Below, in pieces: positions 1 through 6,639 of a DNA stretch of 9,425 nt. Origin of the DNA: JAENVT01 sp031412355 (GTDB lineage: Bacteria > Actinomycetota > Acidimicrobiia > Acidimicrobiales > Ilumatobacteraceae). A model generated the notes under the pieces. That model saw nothing but the letters and a program-made list of their open reading frames with translations, searched no databases and was not told where the DNA came from. The translations under genes and the position numbers were made by a program. Every line of letters starts with the position of its first letter. Within the stretch, counting starts at the first letter, position 1. The DNA lies in assembly GCA_031412355.1 (NCBI GenBank), contig JANOCR010000060.1:1-9425 (forward strand). The letters are read 5' to 3'.

Positions 1-1
1 G

Positions 2-808
2 ACGCTGCGCGGTCTTCGCCGTCGCGGCTACCCGCCGGCGGCCATTCGCGCGTTCTGCAACTACATCGGCGTGGCCCGCACCAACAGCCGGCACTCGATC
101 GAACTGCTCGAATCGTTCATCCGCCGTCAGCTCAACGAGACAGCGCCGCGGCGGATGGCGGTGTTGCGACCGCTGCAGCTGGTGATCACCAACTGGCCGG
201 ACGACGCCGACGGCAACCCCGTGATCGAACACCACGAGGTCGTCAACAATCCCGAGAACCCCGACGACGGCGTACGCCAGGTGCCGTTCTCGAAGGTTGT
301 GTACATCGAGCGCGACGACTTCATGGAAGATGCGCCGCCGAAGTACTTCCGCCTCACGCCGGGGCGCGAGGTCAGGCTGCGCTCCGCGTATCTCGTCACC
401 TGCACGGGATGTGTGAAAGACGACAGCGGCAACGTGATCGAGGTTCATTGCACCTACGACCCGGCAACCTCGGGTGGCAACGCGCCCGACGGCCGCAAGG
501 TGAAATCGACCATGCATTGGGTCTCGGCGATCCACGCCGCCGACGCCACAGTTGCGTTGTACGAGCGGCTGTTCTCGGCAGAGGTGCCGGGCGAGGCGAC
601 GGGCGAGCCTTTCGACGACCTCAACCCCGACTCACGCGAGCTGTTGACCGACTGCAAGGTCGAGCCGGCCCTTCTCGACACGCAACCGGGCACGGTCGTG
701 CAGTTCGAGCGCCTCGGCTACTTCGCCCACGATCCGGCCACACCCATGCTGTTTCACCGCACGGTGGGCCTACGTGACGAATGGGCCAACATCCAAAAAC
801 GCAACTAG
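2..808 (+). CDS. glnS: Glutaminyl-tRNA synthetase, C-terminal part (5' end outside window)
   Basis: This is the C-terminal 268 residues of a class I glutaminyl-tRNA synthetase, which charges tRNA-Gln with glutamine in the cytosol. The family is usually about 550 residues, so roughly half is missing to the left, including the HIGH and KMSKS signatures. The visible part starts with TLRGLRRRGYPPAAIRAFC and continues through LNETAPRRMAVLRPLQLVI, RQVPFSKVVYIERDDF, YFRLTPGREVRLRSAY, DGRKVKSTMHWVSAIHA and FHRTVGLRDEWA. From memory, all of these match the end of the catalytic region and the two anticodon-binding beta-barrels of E. coli GlnRS. The reading frame is intact to the TAG stop. It converges with the next gene, with 19 bp between the stops and no clear terminator. 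GlnRS is not universal in bacteria, and many actinobacteria instead make Gln-tRNA with GatCAB, so its presence says something about the lineage. Confidence 0.96.
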   Translation, partial: TLRGLRRRGYPPAAIRAFCNYIGVARTNSRHSIELLESFIRRQLNETAPRRMAVLRPLQLVITNWPDDADGNPVIEHHEVVNNPENPDDGVRQVPFSKVVYIERDDFMEDAPPKYFRLTPGREVRLRSAYLVTCTGCVKDDSGNVIEVHCTYDPATSGGNAPDGRKVKSTMHWVSAIHAADATVALYERLFSAEVPGEATGEPFDDLNPDSRELLTDCKVEPALLDTQPGTVVQFERLGYFAHDPATPMLFHRTVGLRDEWANIQKRN

Positions 809-827
809 CGATCACCGGGGCACTGAT

Positions 828-3083
828 TCAGGCCAGCACGGCAGCGACTGCGGCTCGGTAGGTCGCCTCGTCGCGACGGTCGGCGCAATATGCAACGCCA
901 GGTTGATCGGCGTGTCCAACCTTCACGACCACCAGGCCGTTTGGATCGACCTGCAGAGATTGCGGGTCGACCCCGGAAAGAGCCAGCGTGTCGGCAACGA
1001 ACTTCAATCGAAGCTCGACCTCCGCCGCATCGACGGGCGGAACCAGCAACACGGTCTTGTCGAGGTGACCTGTCTGCACGATGTGCGAGATCTCCCAAGC
1101 CAGGCCCGGCGTACGACCGATGGTGATCGCGACCGCCCTGGCTTCATCGATCTGCTCGCCGATCACTGTTCGCCAGACGTCGTCGCCGAGGTGCATTCGC
1201 GCCGCGCCCAGCGATACGTCGGTGTGCCCCGGCCGGGCGATGGCAAGGACGGGTCCGTAGCACGCCAACTCCCATGCCACGGACTCCTCGAACGCGTCGC
1301 GGCCACGCAACGTGAAGAACTCGAGGAATGGTCTACGGGCGGAGAGCACGTTCGCCAGTTGCACGTCGTCGTCTTCGAAGGAACGCAAGTAGACGATCGG
1401 CGGCGCAGCTTCGGTCCACTGCCGCCATCCGATCCGGGCGAGGGCGCGTGCGGCGCGAAGCACGAACGCGTCGACCACGATCACCAACAACCCGGTCGCT
1501 GCGATCATCCACGCCAGCAGCCGCGGCTCGATTGACAATCGGTCCGAGAGCTGCAGGTGGGTCAGCGACGGAACGAACAGCGTCTCGCGCAATCCCCACA
1601 CGACGAGGCCGGCGCCCCCGGCCAGCAATGACAACGCCACAACCGTCAGAGCCGCTGACCCGGGCGACGGGCGCGGGTGCACACGCTCCATCGGGGTGAC
1701 GCCCAGCACGCGGGACTCCTCCCGACGCCACAGCGCGGTGACCCCCATGCCGAGCAACACGGTCGCAGCGGCGCCAACGGCGCGAAGCCAGCCGATGTCG
1801 GAGGAAAGGAACACCACGATCGCTGCGACGCAGATGACCTGAAGCGCGCCCAGAACTGTGCCGCGATGCCGCAGCGCGGCAGCCCGGCCACTGACGTCGA
1901 CAGAAACCGCATCGTCGGGCTTGACGTTGATTCGAACAATTCGTCCCGCGCGCACGCGGCGGACGCCCAGCACCGCCACACCGATCACTGCGAGCAACGA
2001 TCCCGACGTGGCCACGCTCTCAGCGGCGGTCGGAATTTGCAGGGCCGTGGTCGACCCATTCGGCATCGCTTCGAACTGGGCGCGCGACAAGGTCGACAAG
2101 GTGCTGCGGGCGCTCACCGCGTCAGCACCTTCGGTGACGGCGACCAGCGCGAGTATCCGACCGCGACGGAACCTGGCGAAGTACTGCGGCACATCACCCG
2201 CTGTGTGCCACGCGCTGACGTTCGGTATTCGCTCGAGGCCGTCGAAGTCGCTGATCGGTAGTGGTCGAAATCCCTGCGGTGACGGGCCGCCGGCAGCTAT
2301 CCCGGCGAACATCTCGTAGGGATAGTCGATGAGGTTGACGATCGCGCCCGATCCAGTCGATTGGTCGAGCCAGCCTCGTAGCCGTTCGGTCGAGTGGGTC
2401 GACAGAAACGTCAGGACTTCCGACGACGCGACGATCCCTTGCGGCCCTTGTTCGCACGCAAACGTATCCGCGGTGTAGTCGAGCTGGTTGCCCAGGCCGG
2501 GCACCGGTGGCGAGTCGAGGATGATGTTGTCGATCCTGCTCGCCGCCTGGCTCGCCCCGATCACCACTCCCCCGTCGCGGGCGGCCTGAAGCTCAACCAC
2601 CGCGTCTGCGATGGGGTCCAGGGCAACCGCAGGATCGTTGGCAAGCACGAATACGACAAACGTGAACCTGTTGGTGGTGAACATCGCAGCAAGGCCGAAA
2701 CCACCACCGTCGCCTGCCGCGAACTTGGCAACGCCCGACCCGTCGGCGGGCAACTCCTCGAACCCCAGCGAGCGCAGCAGCGCGAGGCCGTGGGATTGTC
2801 CGGTGACGCCGGTGACGCAATCGAGTCGAGGGTTGGCGAGCAGTTGAAGCGTCGCGTCGTCCGACGAGAACAGGCGAGCGGCGCCACCCTCGATCAACCC
2901 CTCGGGGTCCGGCAGGGTACGCGTCCACTCCGGGCCGATCTCGTCGACAATGATGTCTGCCGGGTTCGCGTCCGCTACGGCGGCGTTGGCATCACCGCCT
3001 GTCCAGATCGTCAAAGTAACGAGTGCGAGAAGGTAGATCGTGCGACCGGCGCGCTCCAGATCTTTGCGCTTGATGTCTCGCAT
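828..3083 (-). CDS. Large membrane protein with outer domain, five helices and cytosolic TIR-like domain
   Basis: I do not recognise this 751-residue protein with certainty. Residues 1-35 look like a signal peptide: a basic start, the core IYLLALVTLTIW, and a possible cut near ANA. Residues about 36-355 form an apparent outer domain. Membrane helices lie near 360-375, 409-427, 431-451, 476-497 and 521-543, which puts the C-terminus in the cytosol. Residues 560-751 form a soluble domain that opens with PPIVYLRSFEDDD. It continues with FEESVAWELACYGPVLAIARPG, GAARMHLGDDVW, and GRTPGLAWEI, where E664 follows W663. The layout vaguely recalls TIR domains, with an early strand ending in acidic residues and a late W-E motif; this is inference only. 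The ATG is well supported by GGGGAG seven bases upstream. The gene is divergent from the PASTA kinase, which suggests shared control or a signalling partnership. A receptor or sensor role is a guess. Confidence 0.85.
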   Translation of the reverse strand: MRDIKRKDLERAGRTIYLLALVTLTIWTGGDANAAVADANPADIIVDEIGPEWTRTLPDPEGLIEGGAARLFSSDDATLQLLANPRLDCVTGVTGQSHGLALLRSLGFEELPADGSGVAKFAAGDGGGFGLAAMFTTNRFTFVVFVLANDPAVALDPIADAVVELQAARDGGVVIGASQAASRIDNIILDSPPVPGLGNQLDYTADTFACEQGPQGIVASSEVLTFLSTHSTERLRGWLDQSTGSGAIVNLIDYPYEMFAGIAAGGPSPQGFRPLPISDFDGLERIPNVSAWHTAGDVPQYFARFRRGRILALVAVTEGADAVSARSTLSTLSRAQFEAMPNGSTTALQIPTAAESVATSGSLLAVIGVAVLGVRRVRAGRIVRINVKPDDAVSVDVSGRAAALRHRGTVLGALQVICVAAIVVFLSSDIGWLRAVGAAATVLLGMGVTALWRREESRVLGVTPMERVHPRPSPGSAALTVVALSLLAGGAGLVVWGLRETLFVPSLTHLQLSDRLSIEPRLLAWMIAATGLLVIVVDAFVLRAARALARIGWRQWTEAAPPIVYLRSFEDDDVQLANVLSARRPFLEFFTLRGRDAFEESVAWELACYGPVLAIARPGHTDVSLGAARMHLGDDVWRTVIGEQIDEARAVAITIGRTPGLAWEISHIVQTGHLDKTVLLVPPVDAAEVELRLKFVADTLALSGVDPQSLQVDPNGLVVVKVGHADQPGVAYCADRRDEATYRAAVAAVLA

Positions 3084-3088
3084 GCCAC

Positions 3089-3148
3089 GTCTCCCCAGCC
3101 CGAGGGTGACATTGCGCCAGCATGGCGGGCCAAGTCAAGTCTCCCCAG
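3089..3148. repeat. 10-bp direct repeat in the divergent kinase/membrane-protein spacer
   Basis: The sequence GTCTCCCCAG occurs at 3089-3098 and again at 3139-3148, exactly 50 bp apart, or about five helical turns. The left copy also supplies the ribosome binding site (CTGGGGAGAC on the minus strand) of the membrane-protein gene. If the kinase starts at 3197, both copies lie inside the 113-bp spacer that must hold both promoters. A paired operator for one regulator is possible but unproven. Two 10-mers in GC-rich DNA could also be chance. Confidence 0.3.
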
Positions 3149-3196
3149 GTCGGACGGAATGTGTCACGCGGGCGCAAATCGGGTATCTCGGTCAAC

Positions 3197-4627
3197 ATGG
3201 CCTCCACTTCGCAGTCGCCGAAGAACGACGACCCGACGACAACTCTGCTGGGTGAGCGGTACTCGCTGATCAAGCGGATCGCCGTCGGCGGCATGGGCGA
3301 GATCTGGGTTGCGACAGATACGGTGCTGGACCGCCAGGTGGCCGTGAAGATCCTGCGGGACGCTCTCGTCGACTCTCCAGTCTTCCTGGAGCGCTTCCGC
3401 GCCGAAGCACGGCACACCGCGGCGCTCGCCCACCCCGGCATCGCCGGTGTCTTCGACTACGGCGAGGACACTCGGGACGACAAGCACGTGGCCTACCTCG
3501 TCATGGAGTTGATCTCGGGGCAGCCACTGTCGAAGGTGATGGCCCAGCGAGGAGCACTGCCAGTGGGCGTGGCCCTGTCGCTGTTGGCCCAGACCGCTGA
3601 AGCACTGCACGCTGCGCACGACTTCGGTGTCGTGCACCGCGACGTCAAGCCGGGCAATCTGCTGCTGCTCGACGACGGGACGATCAAGGTCACCGACTTC
3701 GGCATCGCCAGAGCCGCCAACTCGGTGGCGCTGACCGAAGTCGGGCAAGTCATCGGCACGGCGATGTACATCTCGCCCGAGCAGGCGATCGGTGCGGAGG
3801 CGACTCCGGCCAGTGACATCTACTCATTGGGCGCCATCGGCTATGAGATGCTCGCCGGGCACCCTCCGTTCACAGCCGGCAACGCCGGCGCGCTGGCGAT
3901 GGCTCACGTGCATCAGCCGGTACCGCCATTACCGACGTCGGTGCCCGGTGAGGTGCGGGCGGCTATCGAACAAGCGCTCGCCAAGGATCCCGCTGACCGG
4001 CCTACCGATGCGCACGCCTTTGCCCTACAGCTTCGACGGCTTCAGCTGGATCTCATGCCGCCACCCGGAATGACGTCGGATGAGCAACAGACGCAGCTCG
4101 CAGCGGCCGGCGAGTCGTTTGCGGAAACTCGAATGATGGAGGACTTGGGATCCCAAACGGCGATCATGCCTCCCGGCGGCATCGTCGCCAGGCAGCCGTC
4201 TCTCGGCATCTCCGAGCAGCCCAGCATGTTGCGACGTCAGCGCCGGCGCCTCGTCATCGCAGCGCTCGCGGCGGTCGTGCTGGTTGTTGCATTCGCTCAG
4301 CTTCGTGCGGCGGGCGACGAGGCACCCCTCATCGATCCGCCAACAACGGCAGCCGTGGCGATGGTCACCGTCGATCCGAGCGCTCTCGTCGGTCTTCCCA
4401 CCGCCCAAGCGTCCGAACTGCTGACTGCCGCCGGGCTCGTCGTCGCCCTCCGGCCTGTCGACGACCCAGCAGTGGCGGCCGGACTGGTCACGGCTGTCGA
4501 CCCGAGCGGGCAGGTCCCATCGGGGGCGACGGTGACGCTCAGTGTCAGCAATGGCGTGCCGGCCACGACCATCAGCACCGAGCCACCGAAGGAAAAGGGA
4601 AAGGGCAGGGACGGACCAAAGCCCTGA
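3197..4627 (+). CDS. PknB-like transmembrane Ser/Thr protein kinase with one PASTA domain
   Basis: This is a membrane-bound eukaryotic-type Ser/Thr kinase that phosphorylates proteins from the cytosolic side. Numbered from ATG 3197 (476 residues), the domain begins at about residue 22. It has a glycine loop (AVGGMGEIW), VAVK with the ATP-binding Lys51, C-helix Glu70, HRDVKPGN at 147-154, DFG at 167-169 and SPE at 193-195, so all catalytic residues are present. A linker with several Thr and Ser leads to one membrane helix at about 352-368. One outer PASTA domain follows (about 390-453), then a basic, proline-rich tail. PASTA kinases sense peptidoglycan or muropeptides and control growth and division. 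Most have three or four PASTA repeats, so one is few. The start is uncertain: an in-frame ATG at 3122 would add 25 residues and GTG 3161 would add 12. None has a good ribosome binding site, so a leaderless mRNA is possible. I chose 3197 because the kinase domain then starts at the usual distance. Confidence 0.93.
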   Translation: MASTSQSPKNDDPTTTLLGERYSLIKRIAVGGMGEIWVATDTVLDRQVAVKILRDALVDSPVFLERFRAEARHTAALAHPGIAGVFDYGEDTRDDKHVAYLVMELISGQPLSKVMAQRGALPVGVALSLLAQTAEALHAAHDFGVVHRDVKPGNLLLLDDGTIKVTDFGIARAANSVALTEVGQVIGTAMYISPEQAIGAEATPASDIYSLGAIGYEMLAGHPPFTAGNAGALAMAHVHQPVPPLPTSVPGEVRAAIEQALAKDPADRPTDAHAFALQLRRLQLDLMPPPGMTSDEQQTQLAAAGESFAETRMMEDLGSQTAIMPPGGIVARQPSLGISEQPSMLRRQRRRLVIAALAAVVLVVAFAQLRAAGDEAPLIDPPTTAAVAMVTVDPSALVGLPTAQASELLTAAGLVVALRPVDDPAVAAGLVTAVDPSGQVPSGATVTLSVSNGVPATTISTEPPKEKGKGRDGPKP

Positions 4628-4642
4628 CCGTTTCGCTCAGGG
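4622..4642. terminator. Hairpin spanning two convergent stop codons
   Basis: CCCTGA and TCAGGG form a perfect 6-bp stem around a 9-base centre, in which a further two pairs can form. The left arm contains the TGA of the kinase gene. The right arm contains, on the other strand, the TGA of the TIGR02588-like gene. The position suits a two-way terminator for the 9-bp convergent gap. No T-run follows on either strand, so it is not a classical intrinsic terminator. Confidence 0.35.
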
Positions 4643-5062
4643 TTCTGCGAATCCGACGACCTCGATGACCAACTCCCCCTCGGCCGGGTCGTCGGCGAAC
4701 ACGAATGTCAGTTCCTGAGTTTCTCCGCCGCCGAGGAAGTCGATGACTTGATCGCCGCTCGTCGTGTTCCCGTCGATTGTCAGTTCGGCGACGACTTGCA
4801 CCTCGGCTGCGCCCAGATCTCCGCGGTTCACAATCTCGACCGGGACGAAAAACTGATCGCCGACCTGTCTCGGTGCCCCCGGCCGGTCGGCGACTGGCGC
4901 GGACGCGGCCTCGGTGTGGAAGGCGCGCCCAACCAATAGGCCGACGACGACCATCAGGATCAGCGCCGACACGCCGAAGGTGATCCACTCGGGGCGGGTG
5001 CGTACCGCGTGCTGCGCCCCTCGCTTGGTCGCCGATGCCTTGGACGTCGACGGCTTGGTCAT
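4637..5062 (-). CDS. TIGR02588-like small single-span membrane protein
   Basis: A 141-residue protein of unknown role, matching from memory the TIGR02588 family. That family is defined by sitting next to the TIGR02587 membrane protein, as here. The N-terminus is basic (MTKPSTSKASATKRG). One hydrophobic helix at about 27-47 is followed by an outer domain of about 90 residues. The segment FFVPVEIVNRGDLGAAEVQV and the alternating pattern after it suggest a small beta-sandwich like those in CARDB/DUF11-type domains; this is inference. The ATG overlaps the stop of the upstream gene in the sequence ATGA (5059-5062), which indicates translational coupling and probably a working complex. A longer in-frame start at 5338 would lie wholly inside the upstream gene and encodes arginine-rich shadow sequence, so I rejected it. 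The stop lies in the hairpin shared with the kinase gene. Confidence 0.88.
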   Translation of the reverse strand: MTKPSTSKASATKRGAQHAVRTRPEWITFGVSALILMVVVGLLVGRAFHTEAASAPVADRPGAPRQVGDQFFVPVEIVNRGDLGAAEVQVVAELTIDGNTTSGDQVIDFLGGGETQELTFVFADDPAEGELVIEVVGFAEP

Positions 5063-5922
5063 ATCGCCAACCTGCCCGCTGCCCCACCGATGGCCGCCGG
5101 AAGTCCGAGCACGATCACGTGCGCCAGCGTGATCCGCCATGGTGTGTCGGCCCGCTGGAAGATCCACAGCATGGCCCACGAACTCATCAGGGCGACCACG
5201 TACGACGCCACCGTCTCGATGATCGGATGTTGCAGGAGGCCCGCCTGCGCGTGGCGGCGCGACTGGCCCGCGAATCCGGCCACGAACACGATCGCGTACG
5301 CGAACAACAACGAGGCCGCCACGATCGCGAGCAGCCACAGCGGGCTCCGCGATGCGGTCACCATTGGCACCTCGTCGGTCGGCGCGATGCTCAGCGCAAT
5401 GAACACGGCACCGATGGTGCTCGCGCCGAGGTCGGCGACCGTCGCGTTCATCGTCGCAGACGTCGCAGGCGGCGGCTTGTCGTCGTCATCCCTGGACCGC
5501 TCGCGCAGGATGCTGTTGGCGACGCCGATGCCCACGCACATCGGCAGTACTTCGTACACCGATTTGCCGAGGATCACCGCAAGCGGTGTCGACGAGTCGA
5601 TCTCGCCGAGCAACGCCAACATGGCGATCACGAGAACGACGGCTAGCGCAACCCCTTCCACCGCATCGATGGCCGAGTCGCGCAGCGAGGTGTCCGTGGC
5701 TGCCCGAAAGCCCGCTGTGCGGTTCAACACGGTCAGCAGGACGAAGCTGACGAAGAGCACCGTGAGCGCCTGTCGTGCAGTGGTGTGCTGACCTGTCCAC
5801 ATCACCTCGACCGTATAGAGCAACGGGATCCCGAACAGCAATCCGCCGCTGGCGGCGCGGACCAGGTCGACCAACTCTTTCGTCCACAGCCCGCGGCGCA
5901 CAACGATGGTCTGCGAGGCCAT
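5059..5922 (-). CDS. TIGR02587 / DUF2391 family integral membrane protein
   Basis: A 287-residue, very hydrophobic protein that I recognise from memory as the TIGR02587 (DUF2391) family of unknown function. The family hallmark is the early segment GGLLFGIPLLYTVEVMWTG. About seven or eight membrane helices are visible, near 26-42, 50-67, 88-107, 117-138, 164-181, 193-216, 233-254 and 264-282. An acidic loop (RSRDDDDKPPP) lies around 142-152. The motif IALSIAPTDEVPM, near 176-187, contains charged residues within or next to a helix and may be functional. I chose ATG 5922 because GAGAGGA lies about nine bases upstream. An ATG at 5997 would add 25 non-hydrophobic residues without such a site. The gene is first in a two-gene operon and overlaps the TIGR02588-like gene by 4 bp. 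It is divergent from the iron permease family gene. Transport or channel activity is conceivable, but nothing in the sequence shows it. Confidence 0.92.
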   Translation of the reverse strand: MASQTIVVRRGLWTKELVDLVRAASGGLLFGIPLLYTVEVMWTGQHTTARQALTVLFVSFVLLTVLNRTAGFRAATDTSLRDSAIDAVEGVALAVVLVIAMLALLGEIDSSTPLAVILGKSVYEVLPMCVGIGVANSILRERSRDDDDKPPPATSATMNATVADLGASTIGAVFIALSIAPTDEVPMVTASRSPLWLLAIVAASLLFAYAIVFVAGFAGQSRRHAQAGLLQHPIIETVASYVVALMSSWAMLWIFQRADTPWRITLAHVIVLGLPAAIGGAAGRLAI

Positions 5923-6068
5923 GTCTCGTGTTCCTCTCTGCGCCCACCTTGGGTCGGCTTCGAAGGGCTGTTCCCGCGAAGTTCCGGTTTCAAACAAGTG
6001 CCGACCTGGGTATCACGCCTCGTGACACGCGGTCCTTCCGACGGCGAGTTCGTCAGACGCACCTCCTC

Positions 6069-6090
6069 GAAAGGCATTCACGATGACACC
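6069..6090 (+). promoter_or_regulatory. Strong ribosome binding site and ATG of an upstream reading frame
   Basis: GAAAGG at 6069-6074 is followed eight bases later by ATG at 6083. This is the best translation start signal upstream of the iron permease family gene, but it opens a different frame. It suggests that ribosomes load here and reach the permease start by coupling, or that the sequence has a frameshift in this region. Confidence 0.5.
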
Positions 6091-6124
6091 GTTGGCTTTG
6101 CCGGCAGATCGGACACCTGTGTGA
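6083..6124 (+). CDS. Possible 13-residue leader peptide upstream of the iron permease gene
   Basis: This frame runs from ATG 6083 to TGA 6122-6124 and reads MTPLALPADRTPV. It has a good ribosome binding site, and its stop overlaps the likely GTG start of the next gene in the sequence GTGA. That arrangement is typical of translational coupling. It could be a regulatory leader peptide. It could also be the true N-terminus of the permease, separated from the rest by an assembly or real frameshift, because joining it to the downstream frame gives a plausible N-terminal extension. No amino acid run suggests attenuation. The translation signal is clear, the biological role is not. Confidence 0.35.
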   Translation: MTPLALPADRTPV

Positions 6125-6489
6125 TCACCCGACGTCCGAGCAGCCTGCTGCATCATGTCGGCCAAGGTGTTGCCAATGCCGTTGCGGGACTCATCGCAGC
6201 CACCGCGGCTGCAACATGGCTGGTTGTGGGCGCCTGGACGCGGTTCCCGGGTTGGTGGCAGGTGGCGTTGTACAGCTCGACCGCGATTGTCACGTTCGTG
6301 ATGGTCTTCGTGATCCAGCACACCCAAAACAAGCAGATTGTTGCCCTGCAGCGAAAGCTCGACGAGTTGATCCGTGTGTCCCACCTCGCCGACAACACAC
6401 TGATCTCCGTTGAAGAAGCACCTGAGAACGAGTTGAAGGAACTCGCAGACGCCTATCGCGACCAACGACATCACGCCGTCTCTGAGTGA
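6121..6489 (+). CDS. Low-affinity iron permease family protein, two-helix
   Basis: A 122-residue protein that matches, from memory, the 'low affinity iron permease' family (PF04120). The match covers helix 1 (about 20-38), a short turn with FPGWWQ, helix 2 (about 48-66), and the signature TAIVTFVMVFVIQHTQN followed by ALQRKLDELIRVS. A short acidic C-terminal tail follows (SVEEAPENELKELADA). The family name comes from a fungal iron transporter. In bacteria these small proteins have no well-proven role, so iron transport should not be assumed. The start is uncertain. GTG 6121 puts the family domain close to the N-terminus and overlaps the stop of the upstream frame. GTG 6022 would add 33 unremarkable residues, and the frame stays open to an ATG at 5785 that lies inside the oppositely oriented gene. 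The gene is divergent from the TIGR02587 gene and converges on the repeat region and the tRNAs. Confidence 0.82.
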   Translation: MITRRPSSLLHHVGQGVANAVAGLIAATAAATWLVVGAWTRFPGWWQVALYSSTAIVTFVMVFVIQHTQNKQIVALQRKLDELIRVSHLADNTLISVEEAPENELKELADAYRDQRHHAVSE

Positions 6490-6546
6490 GTCGCGGGCGC
6501 GTGCCACACGTCGACGCTCCTGCCGCCGTGGCCCGATCCGGCGTCA

Positions 6547-6639
6547 TCGGGCGCGTCACGTGCCACTTGGAGCGTATTCCCGCGCCCGTAAAATTGGTCG
6601 GGCGCGTCACGTGCCACTTGGAGCGTATTCCCGCGCCCG
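6547..6639. repeat. Two identical 42-bp repeats (51-bp period) with hairpin arms
   Basis: A 42-bp unit is perfectly repeated at 6547-6588 and 6598-6639, with 9 bp of different sequence between. Each unit has 8-bp arms, CGGGCGCG and CGCGCCCG (6548-6555 with 6581-6588, and 6599-6606 with 6632-6639), around a 25-base loop that carries CACGTG. A decayed third unit seems to start at 6649, exactly one period later (TCGGGC, then GCGTAACGCGCCATGG). A partial match precedes the array near 6493. The array lies downstream of both the iron permease gene and the tRNAs, which run towards each other, so the hairpins could stop transcription from both sides. The unit could also be a REP-like dispersed element. 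No gene or recognisable mobile element is present. Confidence 0.85.

Noticed and set aside
774..1535. Long plus-strand reading frame opposite the large membrane protein
   Set aside because: It is rich in Arg, His, Asp and Gln with no recognisable domain. It lies entirely opposite, or overlapping the ends of, genes with clear coding features, so it is a shadow of GC-rich codon use.
2394..3269. Plus-strand frame of 291 codons crossing the divergent spacer
   Set aside because: It is antisense to the signal-peptide end of the large membrane protein and overlaps the kinase in another frame. Its composition is shadow-like and it has no start signal.
5063..5338. Longer start for the TIGR02588-like protein
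   Set aside because: It lies inside the TIGR02587 gene in another frame and is arginine- and glycine-rich. The ATGA overlap marks the true start.
5923..6068. ECF-type or standard promoters in the divergent region between the TIGR02587 gene and the iron permease gene
   Set aside because: I saw GGAAC, a GTTT-C-AAAC palindrome and a TTCGAA, but no pair of boxes with proper spacing on either strand. Promoters must be there, but I cannot place them.
5785..6120. N-terminal extension of the iron permease family protein from ATG 5785
   Set aside because: The first part is antisense to the TIGR02587 gene and would swallow the divergent promoter region. The family domain begins only at about 6121.
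6547..6639. CRISPR array
   Set aside because: There are only two perfect units, the unit is 42 bp, and the spacers are 9 bp, too short for CRISPR. No cas gene is nearby.
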